This document shows, in pieces, positions 53,605-62,258 of a stretch of DNA of 64,000 nt (positions within the stretch are counted from its first letter, which is position 1; each line of letters opens with the position of its first letter). Below the pieces are notes generated by a model. That model worked only from the letters and a program-made list of their open reading frames with translations. It made no database searches and was not told the DNA's origin. The stretch is from Candidatus Eiseniibacteriota bacterium (GTDB lineage: Bacteria > Eisenbacteria > RBG-16-71-46), in assembly GCA_016215625.1 (NCBI GenBank), contig JACRIW010000097.1, positions 1 through 64,000 of the forward strand, given 5' to 3'. The position numbers and the translations under genes are program-made.

Positions 53605-56319
53605 CTACTTCACGATCGCCACGCGGCGGGCGAGCGACACGCCGCCGGACTGCACCCGCACGAAGAACAGTCCGGGCGACAGCCGCGCACCGTCGAGCGT
53701 CACCGCGTGGCGGCCGGCTTCGAACGCGCCGTCGGCGAGCACGGCGACTTCACGGCCCTGCACGTCGAGCACGCTCACACGCACGTCCGCACGATGCGGC
53801 AGCGCGAAGCGCAGGGGCGTGGCGCCGCGCGCGGGGTTCGGCGCGATCGGGTCCATCGCGAACGCCGCGACGGGGCCGCCGGGCGCGTCGAGCGTGCCGC
53901 TGTCGAACGTGAAGCTCGCGTTGCTCACGTCGGCTGTGACCTGCCCGGTCCAGTCGCGCGCCTGCACACGGATGAGACCTGTGGTGCCCGCAATCACGCT
54001 CGTGGGGACCACGAAGTCGTAGCCGCCCGTGTTCGGAACGCCGGCGCCGACCAGGGTCCAGGGTCCGCCTGCCCCCGCGGTGCTGTACGAGATGTCCACC
54101 GACTGCACGCCGGGCGTGGACGCCGTCGCGCTCCAGGTGACGCGGTAGGTCGTGCCGCGGCGCAGCCGCTCGCCACCGTTGGGCTTGAGCACGCTCACCG
54201 CCGGCGGCGACACCGGCGCGGGCCACAACCTCGCCAGCCCTCGCACCGGCTGCTGCCGCATGGCCGAGAACGCCCCGCCGGCGATCACGGACGTGCCCGA
54301 TATCGCCAGCGTGCGCACGTCACGCACGTCGGGCGCGGGATTCCAGCCCGTGGCGACGTAGCCGTTCAGCAGCGACTGTCCGAGGCCGCTGCGCGTGGAG
54401 TCGTAGAGCATGGAGAAGCCGCCGGCCATGTAGACGTGGGGACCGGAGATCGCGAACGCGGCCACGGAGGAATCCGGGAACCAGTTGTCCGAGAAGACTC
54501 CGGGCCCCGTCGGATCCGTCATGAGGAAGTACCCGGGCGTGCCGGGATTGTCGTTGGCCACGTAGACCCGGTCACCGACGCGTTGGACCTGCTTGATCTT
54601 GTTCGAGGTGGGGCGCCAGACGTCCCACGCGCCGGTGCTCGCGTCCACGGCCGCGAGGTTGCCGCGCGTGGCCGTGCCGACGCCCGTGAACTTGCCGCCG
54701 AAGTAAAGCAGCGAACCGTACAGGTGCATGGTGTTGACGTACGTGTACGCGTTGCCGCTCGACGTGACATTAGGATTGAACGCCGTCATGGCTCCCGTGG
54801 TGAGGTTCACCGCCGCGAGGCGATTGCGCAGGTTCGTCGAGAACTGGATGGAGCGGAACGTGCCGCCCAGGTACAGCACGCCGTTTCCGTAGGCCATGCA
54901 CATCACCGCGGAGTCGGGGTTCGCGTTCCAGTTCGTGGCCGCGCCGCCCGACGTGTCGAGTTGCGCGACGAAGAAGCGAGAGGCGCCGCCGACATAGGAG
55001 AACGGACCGGCGGCGTACACGTGCGCGCCGCCCCGCAGGACGGCGGTCACCGGCCCGTTGGCCTGTGGCGCCCAGTCCGTGGCCTGCCCGGTCGTGAGGT
55101 CGAGGGCCGCGAGGTGGGTGCGGCGAACACCGCCGAAGCTCTTGAACGCGCCACCCGCGAACAGATCGCGAGCGTCCACCTGCAGCGTGTGCACTTCGCC
55201 GTCCGCGGGCGCGGCGGCGCTGCGAAGCCCGCCGGTGCCTTCCGCGTCCACCACGAGCATCCCCTGGCGGATGTAGCCTCCGTCGAAGACATCGATGGCG
55301 CCGCCGAGGTAGGCGTAGAAGTCGTCGAACGCGATCGCGTTGACCCGGCCGTACAGCACCGGGGCCCATGCGCTCGGCGTGGCGCTGGCCGTATCCACCG
55401 AAGCCGCGCTCAGGCGTGCGCTGCCGGCGATGGTCGAGAACCCGCCGACGACGTACAACTGTGCCCCGCGAAGCGCGAGCGCGTTGACGTCGCCATCGCA
55501 GTTCGGGTCGAGGGCGTACACCGTGGCGGTCGCCGGCTTCAGCGCCGCGAGCCGATTGCGCGCCGTACCGGCGATGTTCGTGAACGATCCGCCGACGTAG
55601 ACCTGGTACGGAGTCGCGACGATCGTGCGGACCGTGCCGTTCGCGTTGGGGTCCCACACCACCAGCGCACCGGTCAGCGTGTCCACGGCCGCGATGCGGT
55701 TGCGCGCCGTAGCGCCGACCGACGTGAAATCGCCGCCCAGGTAGACGCGATTGCCGCTCGCCGCGAGCGCGAGCACCGAACCGCCGAGCGCGCCCGGGTT
55801 CCACGAGAGCAGCGCGAGGGACGCGATGTCGAACGCCGCGAGCCGCTGGCGGCCAAGGCTCGCGATCACGAGGAAGTCACCGCCCACGTACAGCCTGCCG
55901 TTCATGCGCAGCAGCGCGCGCACGGGCGCGGAGGGATTGGGCGCCCAGCCGTCGAGCGTGCCGTCGGCGCGGAAGTGCGCCAGGTTCTGGCGGGTCGCAC
56001 CGTTGATCCGCGAGAACGAGCCACCCACGAACCAGCCGCCCGCGCCGTCGCTCGCCGAGCAGTACACCGTGCCCTCGACTCGAGGAGGCGTGGAGTACGG
56101 GCGGTAGCCGGGGCGCGCAACCGAAGCCCACGCGCCCGTTTGGGGCCCGACATATTCGAAGTCACCACCCAGGTAGAGCTTGTTGCCGTCGAGGAACGTG
56201 GTGTTCACGACGCCGTCGGTGACCCAGAGGTTCGGGTCCGCGACTTGCGCGCGCGCGGCGGTGGCGGAGAGCAGCAGGAACGCGGACAGCAGGAGACTCG
56301 GGTGGGATGCGCGGCGCAT
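53605..56319 (-). CDS. Secreted propeller-repeat protein with sorting tail, paralogue 1
   Basis: 904 residues from ATG 56319, with GGAG 6 nt upstream. Signal peptide MRRASHPSLLLSAFLLLSATAARAQ. The body consists of repeats of about 40-45 residues with LYVGGDF..I......RLAA.D..TG....WNP (delta-60/kelch-like). A penultimate domain (GGERLRRGTTYRVTWSA) is fibronectin-like. The last 90 residues (PIAPNPARGATPLRFALPH to RRVAIV) are a FlgD-like tail almost identical to that of 56507-59239. Likely a surface protein. Confidence 0.85.
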   Translation of the reverse strand: MRRASHPSLLLSAFLLLSATAARAQVADPNLWVTDGVVNTTFLDGNKLYLGGDFEYVGPQTGAWASVARPGYRPYSTPPRVEGTVYCSASDGAGGWFVGGSFSRINGATRQNLAHFRADGTLDGWAPNPSAPVRALLRMNGRLYVGGDFLVIASLGRQRLAAFDIASLALLSWNPGALGGSVLALAASGNRVYLGGDFTSVGATARNRIAAVDTLTGALVVWDPNANGTVRTIVATPYQVYVGGSFTNIAGTARNRLAALKPATATVYALDPNCDGDVNALALRGAQLYVVGGFSTIAGSARLSAASVDTASATPSAWAPVLYGRVNAIAFDDFYAYLGGAIDVFDGGYIRQGMLVVDAEGTGGLRSAAAPADGEVHTLQVDARDLFAGGAFKSFGGVRRTHLAALDLTTGQATDWAPQANGPVTAVLRGGAHVYAAGPFSYVGGASRFFVAQLDTSGGAATNWNANPDSAVMCMAYGNGVLYLGGTFRSIQFSTNLRNRLAAVNLTTGAMTAFNPNVTSSGNAYTYVNTMHLYGSLLYFGGKFTGVGTATRGNLAAVDASTGAWDVWRPTSNKIKQVQRVGDRVYVANDNPGTPGYFLMTDPTGPGVFSDNWFPDSSVAAFAISGPHVYMAGGFSMLYDSTRSGLGQSLLNGYVATGWNPAPDVRDVRTLAISGTSVIAGGAFSAMRQQPVRGLARLWPAPVSPPAVSVLKPNGGERLRRGTTYRVTWSATASTPGVQSVDISYSTAGAGGPWTLVGAGVPNTGGYDFVVPTSVIAGTTGLIRVQARDWTGQVTADVSNASFTFDSGTLDAPGGPVAAFAMDPIAPNPARGATPLRFALPHRADVRVSVLDVQGREVAVLADGAFEAGRHAVTLDGARLSPGLFFVRVQSGGVSLARRVAIVK

Positions 56320-56384
56320 GTCGGTCGGACTCCGGGTCGTGGTCAGCGGACGTCGCAGGATGGAGGGCGCCGGGGAGTTCCGCA
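56320..56384 (-). repeat. Upstream region shared with 59240-59302
   Basis: About 62 bases before paralogue 1 and paralogue 2 are nearly identical (tcggcggactcc-type run including aggatggagggcgccgggga). With the near-identical 3' ends this shows duplication of a whole unit including its promoter region. Confidence 0.7.
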
Positions 56385-56506
56385 TGCGGCCCGAGCGTAC
56401 ACACGAGCGTAGCGCGCGGTTCCGCGGGAACGTGAGTGGAAAATCACGGCTCGGCCGCCCGAGAACGGCCGAGTCGTGCGCAACGCGAGCGGTGAGACCG
56501 TGCGAG

Positions 56507-59239
56507 CTACCTCACGATCGCCACGCGCCGGGCGAGCGACACGCCGCCGGACTGCACCCGCACGAAGAAGAGTCCGGGCGAGAGCCGCGCGCCATCGAGC
56601 GTCACCGCGTGGCGGCCGGCCTCGAACGCGCCGTCTGCGAGCACCGCGATTTCGCGGCCCTGCACGTCGAGCACGCTCACCCGCACGTCCGCGCGATGCG
56701 GCAGCGCGAATCGCACGGGCGTGGCGCCGCGCGCGGGGTTCGGCGCGATCGGGTCCATCGCGAACGCCGCGAGGGCGGCGTCGTCCGCGCCGGTGGTGAT
56801 CGCATTCCCGATCGTCCACGGGCCGTTGCTCCGATCGGTGCCGATCTGCCCGGCCCAGTCACGCGCGTCGAGACGCAGGTAGCAGTTGGTCGGCCACTGC
56901 CCCGGCGACGGCAGGTACAGATCGTACGATCCGGTGTTCGGCAGACCGGACGCATAGAGCACCCACGGCCCCGCGGCGCCGGTGTAGCTGATGTAGAGGT
57001 CGAGCGACTGGACGCCCGGGTAAGGCGCGCTCGCGGTCCAGGTGACGTGATACGTCGAGATCTGGTTGATGATCTCGCCCCCGTTCGGCTTGAGCACCGT
57101 GACGGTCGGAAGGCCGGCGGGAGTCGGCAGCAGCTTCGCGAGCCCCTTGCACGGCGCCGCGCCCATGCGCGTGAACGCGCCACCGGCGTACACGTTCTCG
57201 CCCTCGAGCGCGATCGCGTTGACGACGCGCGTGTCGGGCATGGGGGCCCAGCTGGTCGGCAGCGTACTGAAGTAATTGCACGAGCCGAGCCCGTCGCGCA
57301 CGGAGTTCTCGAGATAGTGGAACCCCCCGGCGAGGTACACCTTCGAGTTCGCCACGGCGAACGCCGACACGAGCGAGTCCGCGAAGTAGTTCGTCGGGTA
57401 CACCCCGCTGCCGAGCGTGTCGGCGATCATGAAGTTCGCGGGGCGCGACCCGATGACCTCGGGGAACGCGCCGGAGACGTAGATGCGCTGGTCACCGTAG
57501 GTGATCTGCGTGATCGGGACGCCCGTGGACTGGGGATTCCAGGTGTTCAGCGCTCCGTTGAGCAGGTCCACCGACGCGAGGTACTGGCGGTAGACGCCGT
57601 TCACGCGGTTGAACCTGCCGCCGAAGTAGAGCGCGTTGTTCCGGACGGTCAGCGCACTCACGTACGTGTACACGTCGGGCCCCGCGTTCGCGGTGGTCAC
57701 GCTGGCGTTGAACGTCGTCGGCGCACCGGTCGAGACGTTGAGCGTCGCGAGCCGGTTGCGCGCCGCGCCGCCGATATTGAGGAAGTGCCCGCCCACGTAG
57801 ACCGCGCCCGGCGTCGCGTGGATGCAGCGCACGAGCGAGTCCGGGTTCGGGTTCCACGTCGAAGCCAGCCCGGCCGTCGTGTCCACGCGCGCCACGAAGA
57901 AGCGGGACGCGCCACCGATGAAGCTGAACGGACCGGCCGCGTACAACCAGCCCGCCGCGCGCGACATCGCGAGCACCGCGTCGTTCGGATTGGGAGCGAA
58001 CGGCAGCGCCTCGCCGCTCGCGACGTCGAGCGCGGCGAGATTGTCGCGCAGCACGCCGCCGAAGCTCGCGAACGCGCCGCCGACGAACGTCTCGCGCGGC
58101 CCCGGCGCGACGACGAACACCTCGCCGCCGGCGGGGACATCCGGCGCGAGCGCCGTGCCCGTGCCGCCGGCGGTGACGACCGCGAAGTTCTCGCGGCGCA
58201 CGCCGCTCATGTACGTGAAGCTGCCGCCGAGATAGGTGTGCATCTCGTCGAAGGCGATGGCGTTCACGGACCCGTTCCAGCCGGGGTTCCACGTCGTGGC
58301 GGCGCCGTTGATCGTGTCGAGCGCCGCGATGCCGTGGCGCGTGACGCCGCTCGCGACGTCGAAGCCGCCGCCGACGTAGAGGTGCGGCGACCGCATCGCG
58401 AGCGCGAGCACGCGGCCGTTCGCGCCCGGGTTCCAGCCGAGCGCGAGGCCGCTCGCCGTGCCCAGTGCCGCGACGCGCGACCGGTTCTGGCCGCCGACGT
58501 TCGTGAAGTCGCCGCCGACGTACACGCGGCTCGGCGTGGCGAACACCGCGAACACGGCGGCGTTCGCGTTCGGGTTCCACGCCGTCGCGGCGCCATTCAG
58601 CGTGTCGAGCGCGGCGATGCGGTTGCGGGCCTGCCCGCCGATGGTCGTGAACGAGCCGCCGGCGAAGATCTTGTCGTCGAGCGCGACGATCGTGTTCACG
58701 GCGCCGGAGGCGTTCGGGTTCCAGGCCTGAGGGGTGCCGTAGACGGCGTCGAGGCAGGCGGCGCGATTGCGCGGCGTGGACGAAATGGTCGTGAAGTCGC
58801 CCGCGACGTACACCTTGCGCCCGCGCACCAGGATGCTGCGCACCGCGCCGTTGGGATTCGGGTTCCACTGCACCGTGCCGCCGCCGGCGTCGATGTGCGC
58901 GACGTTGTTGCGCGTGAATCCCCCGACCTTCGTGAACGTGCCGCCGATGTACCAGCCGCCCGCGCCGTCGGGCGCGGCGCACAGCACCGTACCGTCCACG
59001 CGCGGCCAGCGTGTCTTCAGGTGCTGGTCGATCCAGTCGTACGACGTGAACGAACCCGTCTGCGGGCCGACGTACGAGAACTGGCCTCCGACGTAGAGCC
59101 GCGCACCGTCGAGCAGAGTGGCGCTCACCTTGCCGTTCGTGACCCACAGGTTCGGGTCCACGACCTGCGCGTGCGCGGCGATGGCGGAATGCAGCAGGAA
59201 CGCGGACAGCAGGAGACGCAGGGGGGATGCGCGGCGCAT
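56507..59239 (-). CDS. Secreted propeller-repeat protein with sorting tail, paralogue 2
   Basis: 910 residues from ATG 59239. Signal peptide MRRASPLRLLLSAFLLHSAIAAHAQ, then repeats of the type KVYVAGDFTTI....RNRAA.LD...G....WNPNA over most of the length, a fibronectin-like domain (GGEIINQISTYHVTWTA) and the sorting tail (PIAPNPARGATPVRFALPH to RRVAIVR). Overall a diverged tandem duplicate of 53605-56319, with the last 75 residues far more similar than the rest, suggesting gene conversion or selection on the tail. Confidence 0.85.
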   Translation of the reverse strand: MRRASPLRLLLSAFLLHSAIAAHAQVVDPNLWVTNGKVSATLLDGARLYVGGQFSYVGPQTGSFTSYDWIDQHLKTRWPRVDGTVLCAAPDGAGGWYIGGTFTKVGGFTRNNVAHIDAGGGTVQWNPNPNGAVRSILVRGRKVYVAGDFTTISSTPRNRAACLDAVYGTPQAWNPNASGAVNTIVALDDKIFAGGSFTTIGGQARNRIAALDTLNGAATAWNPNANAAVFAVFATPSRVYVGGDFTNVGGQNRSRVAALGTASGLALGWNPGANGRVLALAMRSPHLYVGGGFDVASGVTRHGIAALDTINGAATTWNPGWNGSVNAIAFDEMHTYLGGSFTYMSGVRRENFAVVTAGGTGTALAPDVPAGGEVFVVAPGPRETFVGGAFASFGGVLRDNLAALDVASGEALPFAPNPNDAVLAMSRAAGWLYAAGPFSFIGGASRFFVARVDTTAGLASTWNPNPDSLVRCIHATPGAVYVGGHFLNIGGAARNRLATLNVSTGAPTTFNASVTTANAGPDVYTYVSALTVRNNALYFGGRFNRVNGVYRQYLASVDLLNGALNTWNPQSTGVPITQITYGDQRIYVSGAFPEVIGSRPANFMIADTLGSGVYPTNYFADSLVSAFAVANSKVYLAGGFHYLENSVRDGLGSCNYFSTLPTSWAPMPDTRVVNAIALEGENVYAGGAFTRMGAAPCKGLAKLLPTPAGLPTVTVLKPNGGEIINQISTYHVTWTASAPYPGVQSLDLYISYTGAAGPWVLYASGLPNTGSYDLYLPSPGQWPTNCYLRLDARDWAGQIGTDRSNGPWTIGNAITTGADDAALAAFAMDPIAPNPARGATPVRFALPHRADVRVSVLDVQGREIAVLADGAFEAGRHAVTLDGARLSPGLFFVRVQSGGVSLARRVAIVR

Positions 59240-59429
59240 GTCGGTCGGGCTCCGGATCGTGGTCAGCGGATGTCGCAGGATGGAGGGCGCCGGGGAGTTC
59301 CGCTGATGCCCGGGCATGCGCGTGAGCGTAGCGGTTCGGGCCGCCGTCGAGGTGAAAAAAATGCGGTGTGCGGGCCGGCCGGCGCGCCCGGCCGTGCACT
59401 TCGCACGTGCCTCCTCGCCCGGCGCGCGT

Positions 59430-60506
59430 TCAGCGCGGCGGGCCACCGTGCAGCCGCTCGAACTCCGCCTGCATCGCCTCGGTCCGGTAGCGCTCCGCGA
59501 ACTCCGCCGCGGGCACCTTCGAGTACCAGCGCCCATTCGCGCGCGCGAGCACGTACGCGCCGAGCAGCACGGCGATCGCGACGACGGGCACCCAGACCGG
59601 CGCCCAGCCTTTCCGGCGAGGCGCACCGACCGTGAGGCAGTCCTCGACCGGGCACACGGTGACGCAGTCCATGCAGCCCGTGCACTCGGGGGTGAGCACG
59701 ACCAGTTCCGTGTGCACGCGAATGGCGCTCGGGCAGACCTGCGTGCAGCGCTTGCACGACGTGCACGTGGCTGCGTCGCGCACGACGCGCTGCGGCGACG
59801 CCCACGCGACGAGCCCGAGGAACGCGCCGTACGGACACACGAACCGGCACCACAGGTGACGCACGAACAGCGAACCCACGAAGAACGCGCCGATCACGAC
59901 GATCGCCGTGCCCGAGGGCGCGGCGAAGAACGCGAGCAGCCGCGCGTCGGCGACGTGGTTGTAGGGCGATCCGAGGAACTCGCTCACCGTGCGCACGTCC
60001 ATCACGACGAACATCATGTAGAGGAAGAAGCCGAGGACGACGTACTTGGGCGCGTGGCCGATCAACGCGAGCGTGCTCTTCTTCTGGCTCGGCTTGCGGC
60101 GGCGCATCCAGCCGAGCCGGCCTCCCACCCATTCGAGCGCGCGCGACAACGTGCCGACCGGGCACACCCACGAGCAGAACGCCTTGCGCGCGAGCAGCGC
60201 GCTCGCGATGACCGCCACGAGGATCGTGAGTCCCGCCGGATGCAGATCGTCCCACGCGCCGGTCGCGACGAAACGCCGCAGCGCCATGAGCGCGCTGATC
60301 GGGAGCAGCGCCTCGACGGCGGCCGGACGTGCGGGCAGCGGCCCGGCGCCGGAGAGCGCGGCGGCGTGGAAGCGCGCGAACTCGAAACCGACGAGCACGA
60401 CGAACGCCGCGCACACGAGCTGCACCACCCAGCGTGCGAGCGGCAGGCGGGCGAACGGGTTCGGGTGATCGTGTGATGCGGGTTCGGAGGGTTCGGGCAG
60501 GTCCAT
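59430..60506 (-). CDS. NapH/NosR-like 4Fe-4S membrane protein
   Basis: 358 residues from ATG 60506 (MDLPEPSEPASHDHP). About six transmembrane segments; the poly-ferredoxin membrane signature CSWVCPVG (111-118) and CRFVCPYG, then two 4Fe-4S clusters CTSCKRCTQVCP and CTGCMDCVTVCP. This family passes electrons across the membrane to periplasmic reductases; no such reductase is adjacent, though a hemerythrin gene lies just upstream. A short C-terminal soluble tail follows the last helix. Confidence 0.85.
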   Translation of the reverse strand: MDLPEPSEPASHDHPNPFARLPLARWVVQLVCAAFVVLVGFEFARFHAAALSGAGPLPARPAAVEALLPISALMALRRFVATGAWDDLHPAGLTILVAVIASALLARKAFCSWVCPVGTLSRALEWVGGRLGWMRRRKPSQKKSTLALIGHAPKYVVLGFFLYMMFVVMDVRTVSEFLGSPYNHVADARLLAFFAAPSGTAIVVIGAFFVGSLFVRHLWCRFVCPYGAFLGLVAWASPQRVVRDAATCTSCKRCTQVCPSAIRVHTELVVLTPECTGCMDCVTVCPVEDCLTVGAPRRKGWAPVWVPVVAIAVLLGAYVLARANGRWYSKVPAAEFAERYRTEAMQAEFERLHGGPPR

Positions 60507-60600
60507 CGTTCGGCTCTCGAATGCAGGTCGTCGGCGCGAGGGCGGCTCTCGTGCCGCCGCCACTCGCGCACCATACGCCTTCGGGAGCGTCCCGTCCGGC

Positions 60601-61140
60601 TCAGCGCGCGTCGAGCTCCTCCATCTCGCGCGCCACGACGGCGAGCTGGGATTCGTCGAGGAGGTTCCGGCTCATCGGGAACAGGATCTGCTCTTCCTTG
60701 GCGAAATGATCGTCGATCAGCGCGAGCAACTGCGCGCCCAGCGTCCGCAGCGCCGCCGGATCCGCGGCGTCCTCGACCAGCCGGCGAAGCTTGGCGCCGC
60801 CCTCGACGATGGCCGGGTGCTGGACTTCGTTGAGCTCCTGCAGCGTCGCGTGGAACTCGTCGGCGCCCGCGTGGATCGAGGCGTGCTCCGAGCGCATGAC
60901 GGTCGTGGGACCGAACGCGCCGCCGACGGCGGCTTCGAGCGCGGGGAAGAACACGTCGTCCTCGCGCTTCGCGTGCGCGATCAGGTCCGTGGTCATGATG
61001 CGCGCCCCTTCGCGCAGGGCGGCGAGCGTGGCGTCGTCGGCGGCCTCGGGCGCGGTGGACACCGCGCGGCGGAACGGCTCGAGACGGGCCATGAGGTCCT
61101 GGTGCTCGGACAGCAGACGGGCGATGGGATCGGTCGACAT
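60601..61140 (-). CDS. Hemerythrin-domain protein
   Basis: 179 residues, ATG with AGGAGA upstream. Diiron ligands are in place: His13, His56, Glu60, His86, His90, His145 and Glu149 (HFAKEEQILFP). Hemerythrins bind O2 or act in NO/iron-sulfur repair. It lies 95 bases upstream of the NapH-like gene in the same direction, and co-function in redox stress is plausible. Confidence 0.9.
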   Translation of the reverse strand: MSTDPIARLLSEHQDLMARLEPFRRAVSTAPEAADDATLAALREGARIMTTDLIAHAKREDDVFFPALEAAVGGAFGPTTVMRSEHASIHAGADEFHATLQELNEVQHPAIVEGGAKLRRLVEDAADPAALRTLGAQLLALIDDHFAKEEQILFPMSRNLLDESQLAVVAREMEELDAR

Positions 61141-61481
61141 CGAAGACTCTCCTGCTCGGAGGGTGAGGCCGGTGCGGCCGGCCGGCGCGGCGACTTGCCT
61201 GACCGGGAACTTCGCAGGCCCGTGCGCGGCCGGGGATGACGCTCGTCATACGCGCACGAGATTTCCGGTCCACCCCGGCGCGGAATCCGCTATCGTGCCG
61301 GCCGGGTCGGCAGTTCACCCAGGCGTCGCCGCGCGAGCCTCGCTCGCGAGCTCAACCTGCCATCTCCCATCGGCCCATCGAGTCGCACCACGTGTGCGGC
61401 GCGCCCGGCCGGCAAGTCGGCGACCCCCGGCAGCCTTCTTTCGAAGGCCGCGAGCGCGCGTCACGCAGACGAGGTTGCGCC
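61141..61481. other. Divergent promoter region
   Basis: 341 bases between hemerythrin and DUF2087 genes. No gene or strong structure is seen. The frame that is open from 61236 has no ribosome site and non-coding composition. Confidence 0.4.
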
Positions 61482-62045
61482 ATGCCCCGAGAGCTCATTC
61501 CCTTCGCCACGCCCGACCTTTCGACCTTCGCCCGGGCGCTCGCCCGCGCGCTCGCCGAGCGCGGGCCCGAATCACGTCCGTCGCACGTCGAGATGCTCAA
61601 CCTCATCGCCCGCGCCGCCGGGCACCGCAACCTGCAGGCGTTGCGCGCGGCGATGCGCGTGCCCCGCGCCGCGCGCACGCCGGACGACGACGCCGTGCCG
61701 CTCCCTCTCACGGAGCACGCGCGCAAGGCGCTGCGGCAGTTCGACGGCGCGGGCCGGCTCGTGCGCTGGCCGAGCCGCTTCGCCGTGCAGCGCCTCGCGC
61801 TCTGGGTGCTGTGGACGAAGTTCGAGCCCAGGCGCACGTACACGGAGAAGGAAGTGAACGCCGTGCTCATGACCGCGCACCTGTTCGGCGATCACGCCAC
61901 GCTCCGGCGCGAGCTGGTCAACCACAAGCTGCTCGCGCGCAAGGACGACTGCTCCGAGTACCGCAAACTTCCGGCGCGCCCCGACCCGGAAGCGCGCGCG
62001 GTGCTGACGGCATGGCGGCGGCGCGAGCGCGAAGCGGTGGAGTAG
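61482..62045 (+). CDS. DUF2087-domain protein
   Basis: 187 residues from ATG 61482 (MPRELIPFATPDLSTFARAL), with GAGG 7 nt upstream. The C-terminal half matches DUF2087: LVRWPSRFAVQRLALWVLWTKFEPRRTYTEKEVNAVL, then FGDHATLRRELVNHKLLARKDDCSEYRK. The N-terminal 65 residues are an HTH-like helical domain (SHVEMLNLIARAAGHRNLQALR). Predicted transcriptional regulator; the sensed signal is unknown. Confidence 0.8.
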   Translation: MPRELIPFATPDLSTFARALARALAERGPESRPSHVEMLNLIARAAGHRNLQALRAAMRVPRAARTPDDDAVPLPLTEHARKALRQFDGAGRLVRWPSRFAVQRLALWVLWTKFEPRRTYTEKEVNAVLMTAHLFGDHATLRRELVNHKLLARKDDCSEYRKLPARPDPEARAVLTAWRRREREAVE

Positions 62046-62258
62046 CGCCGGGCGCGAGAAGAGACGGCGCGGGCGGACGGAACCGGCGCGGGTGGCGGGA
62101 GCACGATTCCCCACCCGCGCTCGGCGCCGCTCCTCCCGCGCCCGACCGTCGAACACTGCGCGGGCCGCCGTGGCCGTTGTGGAATGCGCCGAACGACCGG
62201 TAGGTTTCCGCGTCGCCGTTTCCCGCACTTCCACCCGACACCCGGGAGCCGCCCCCTT

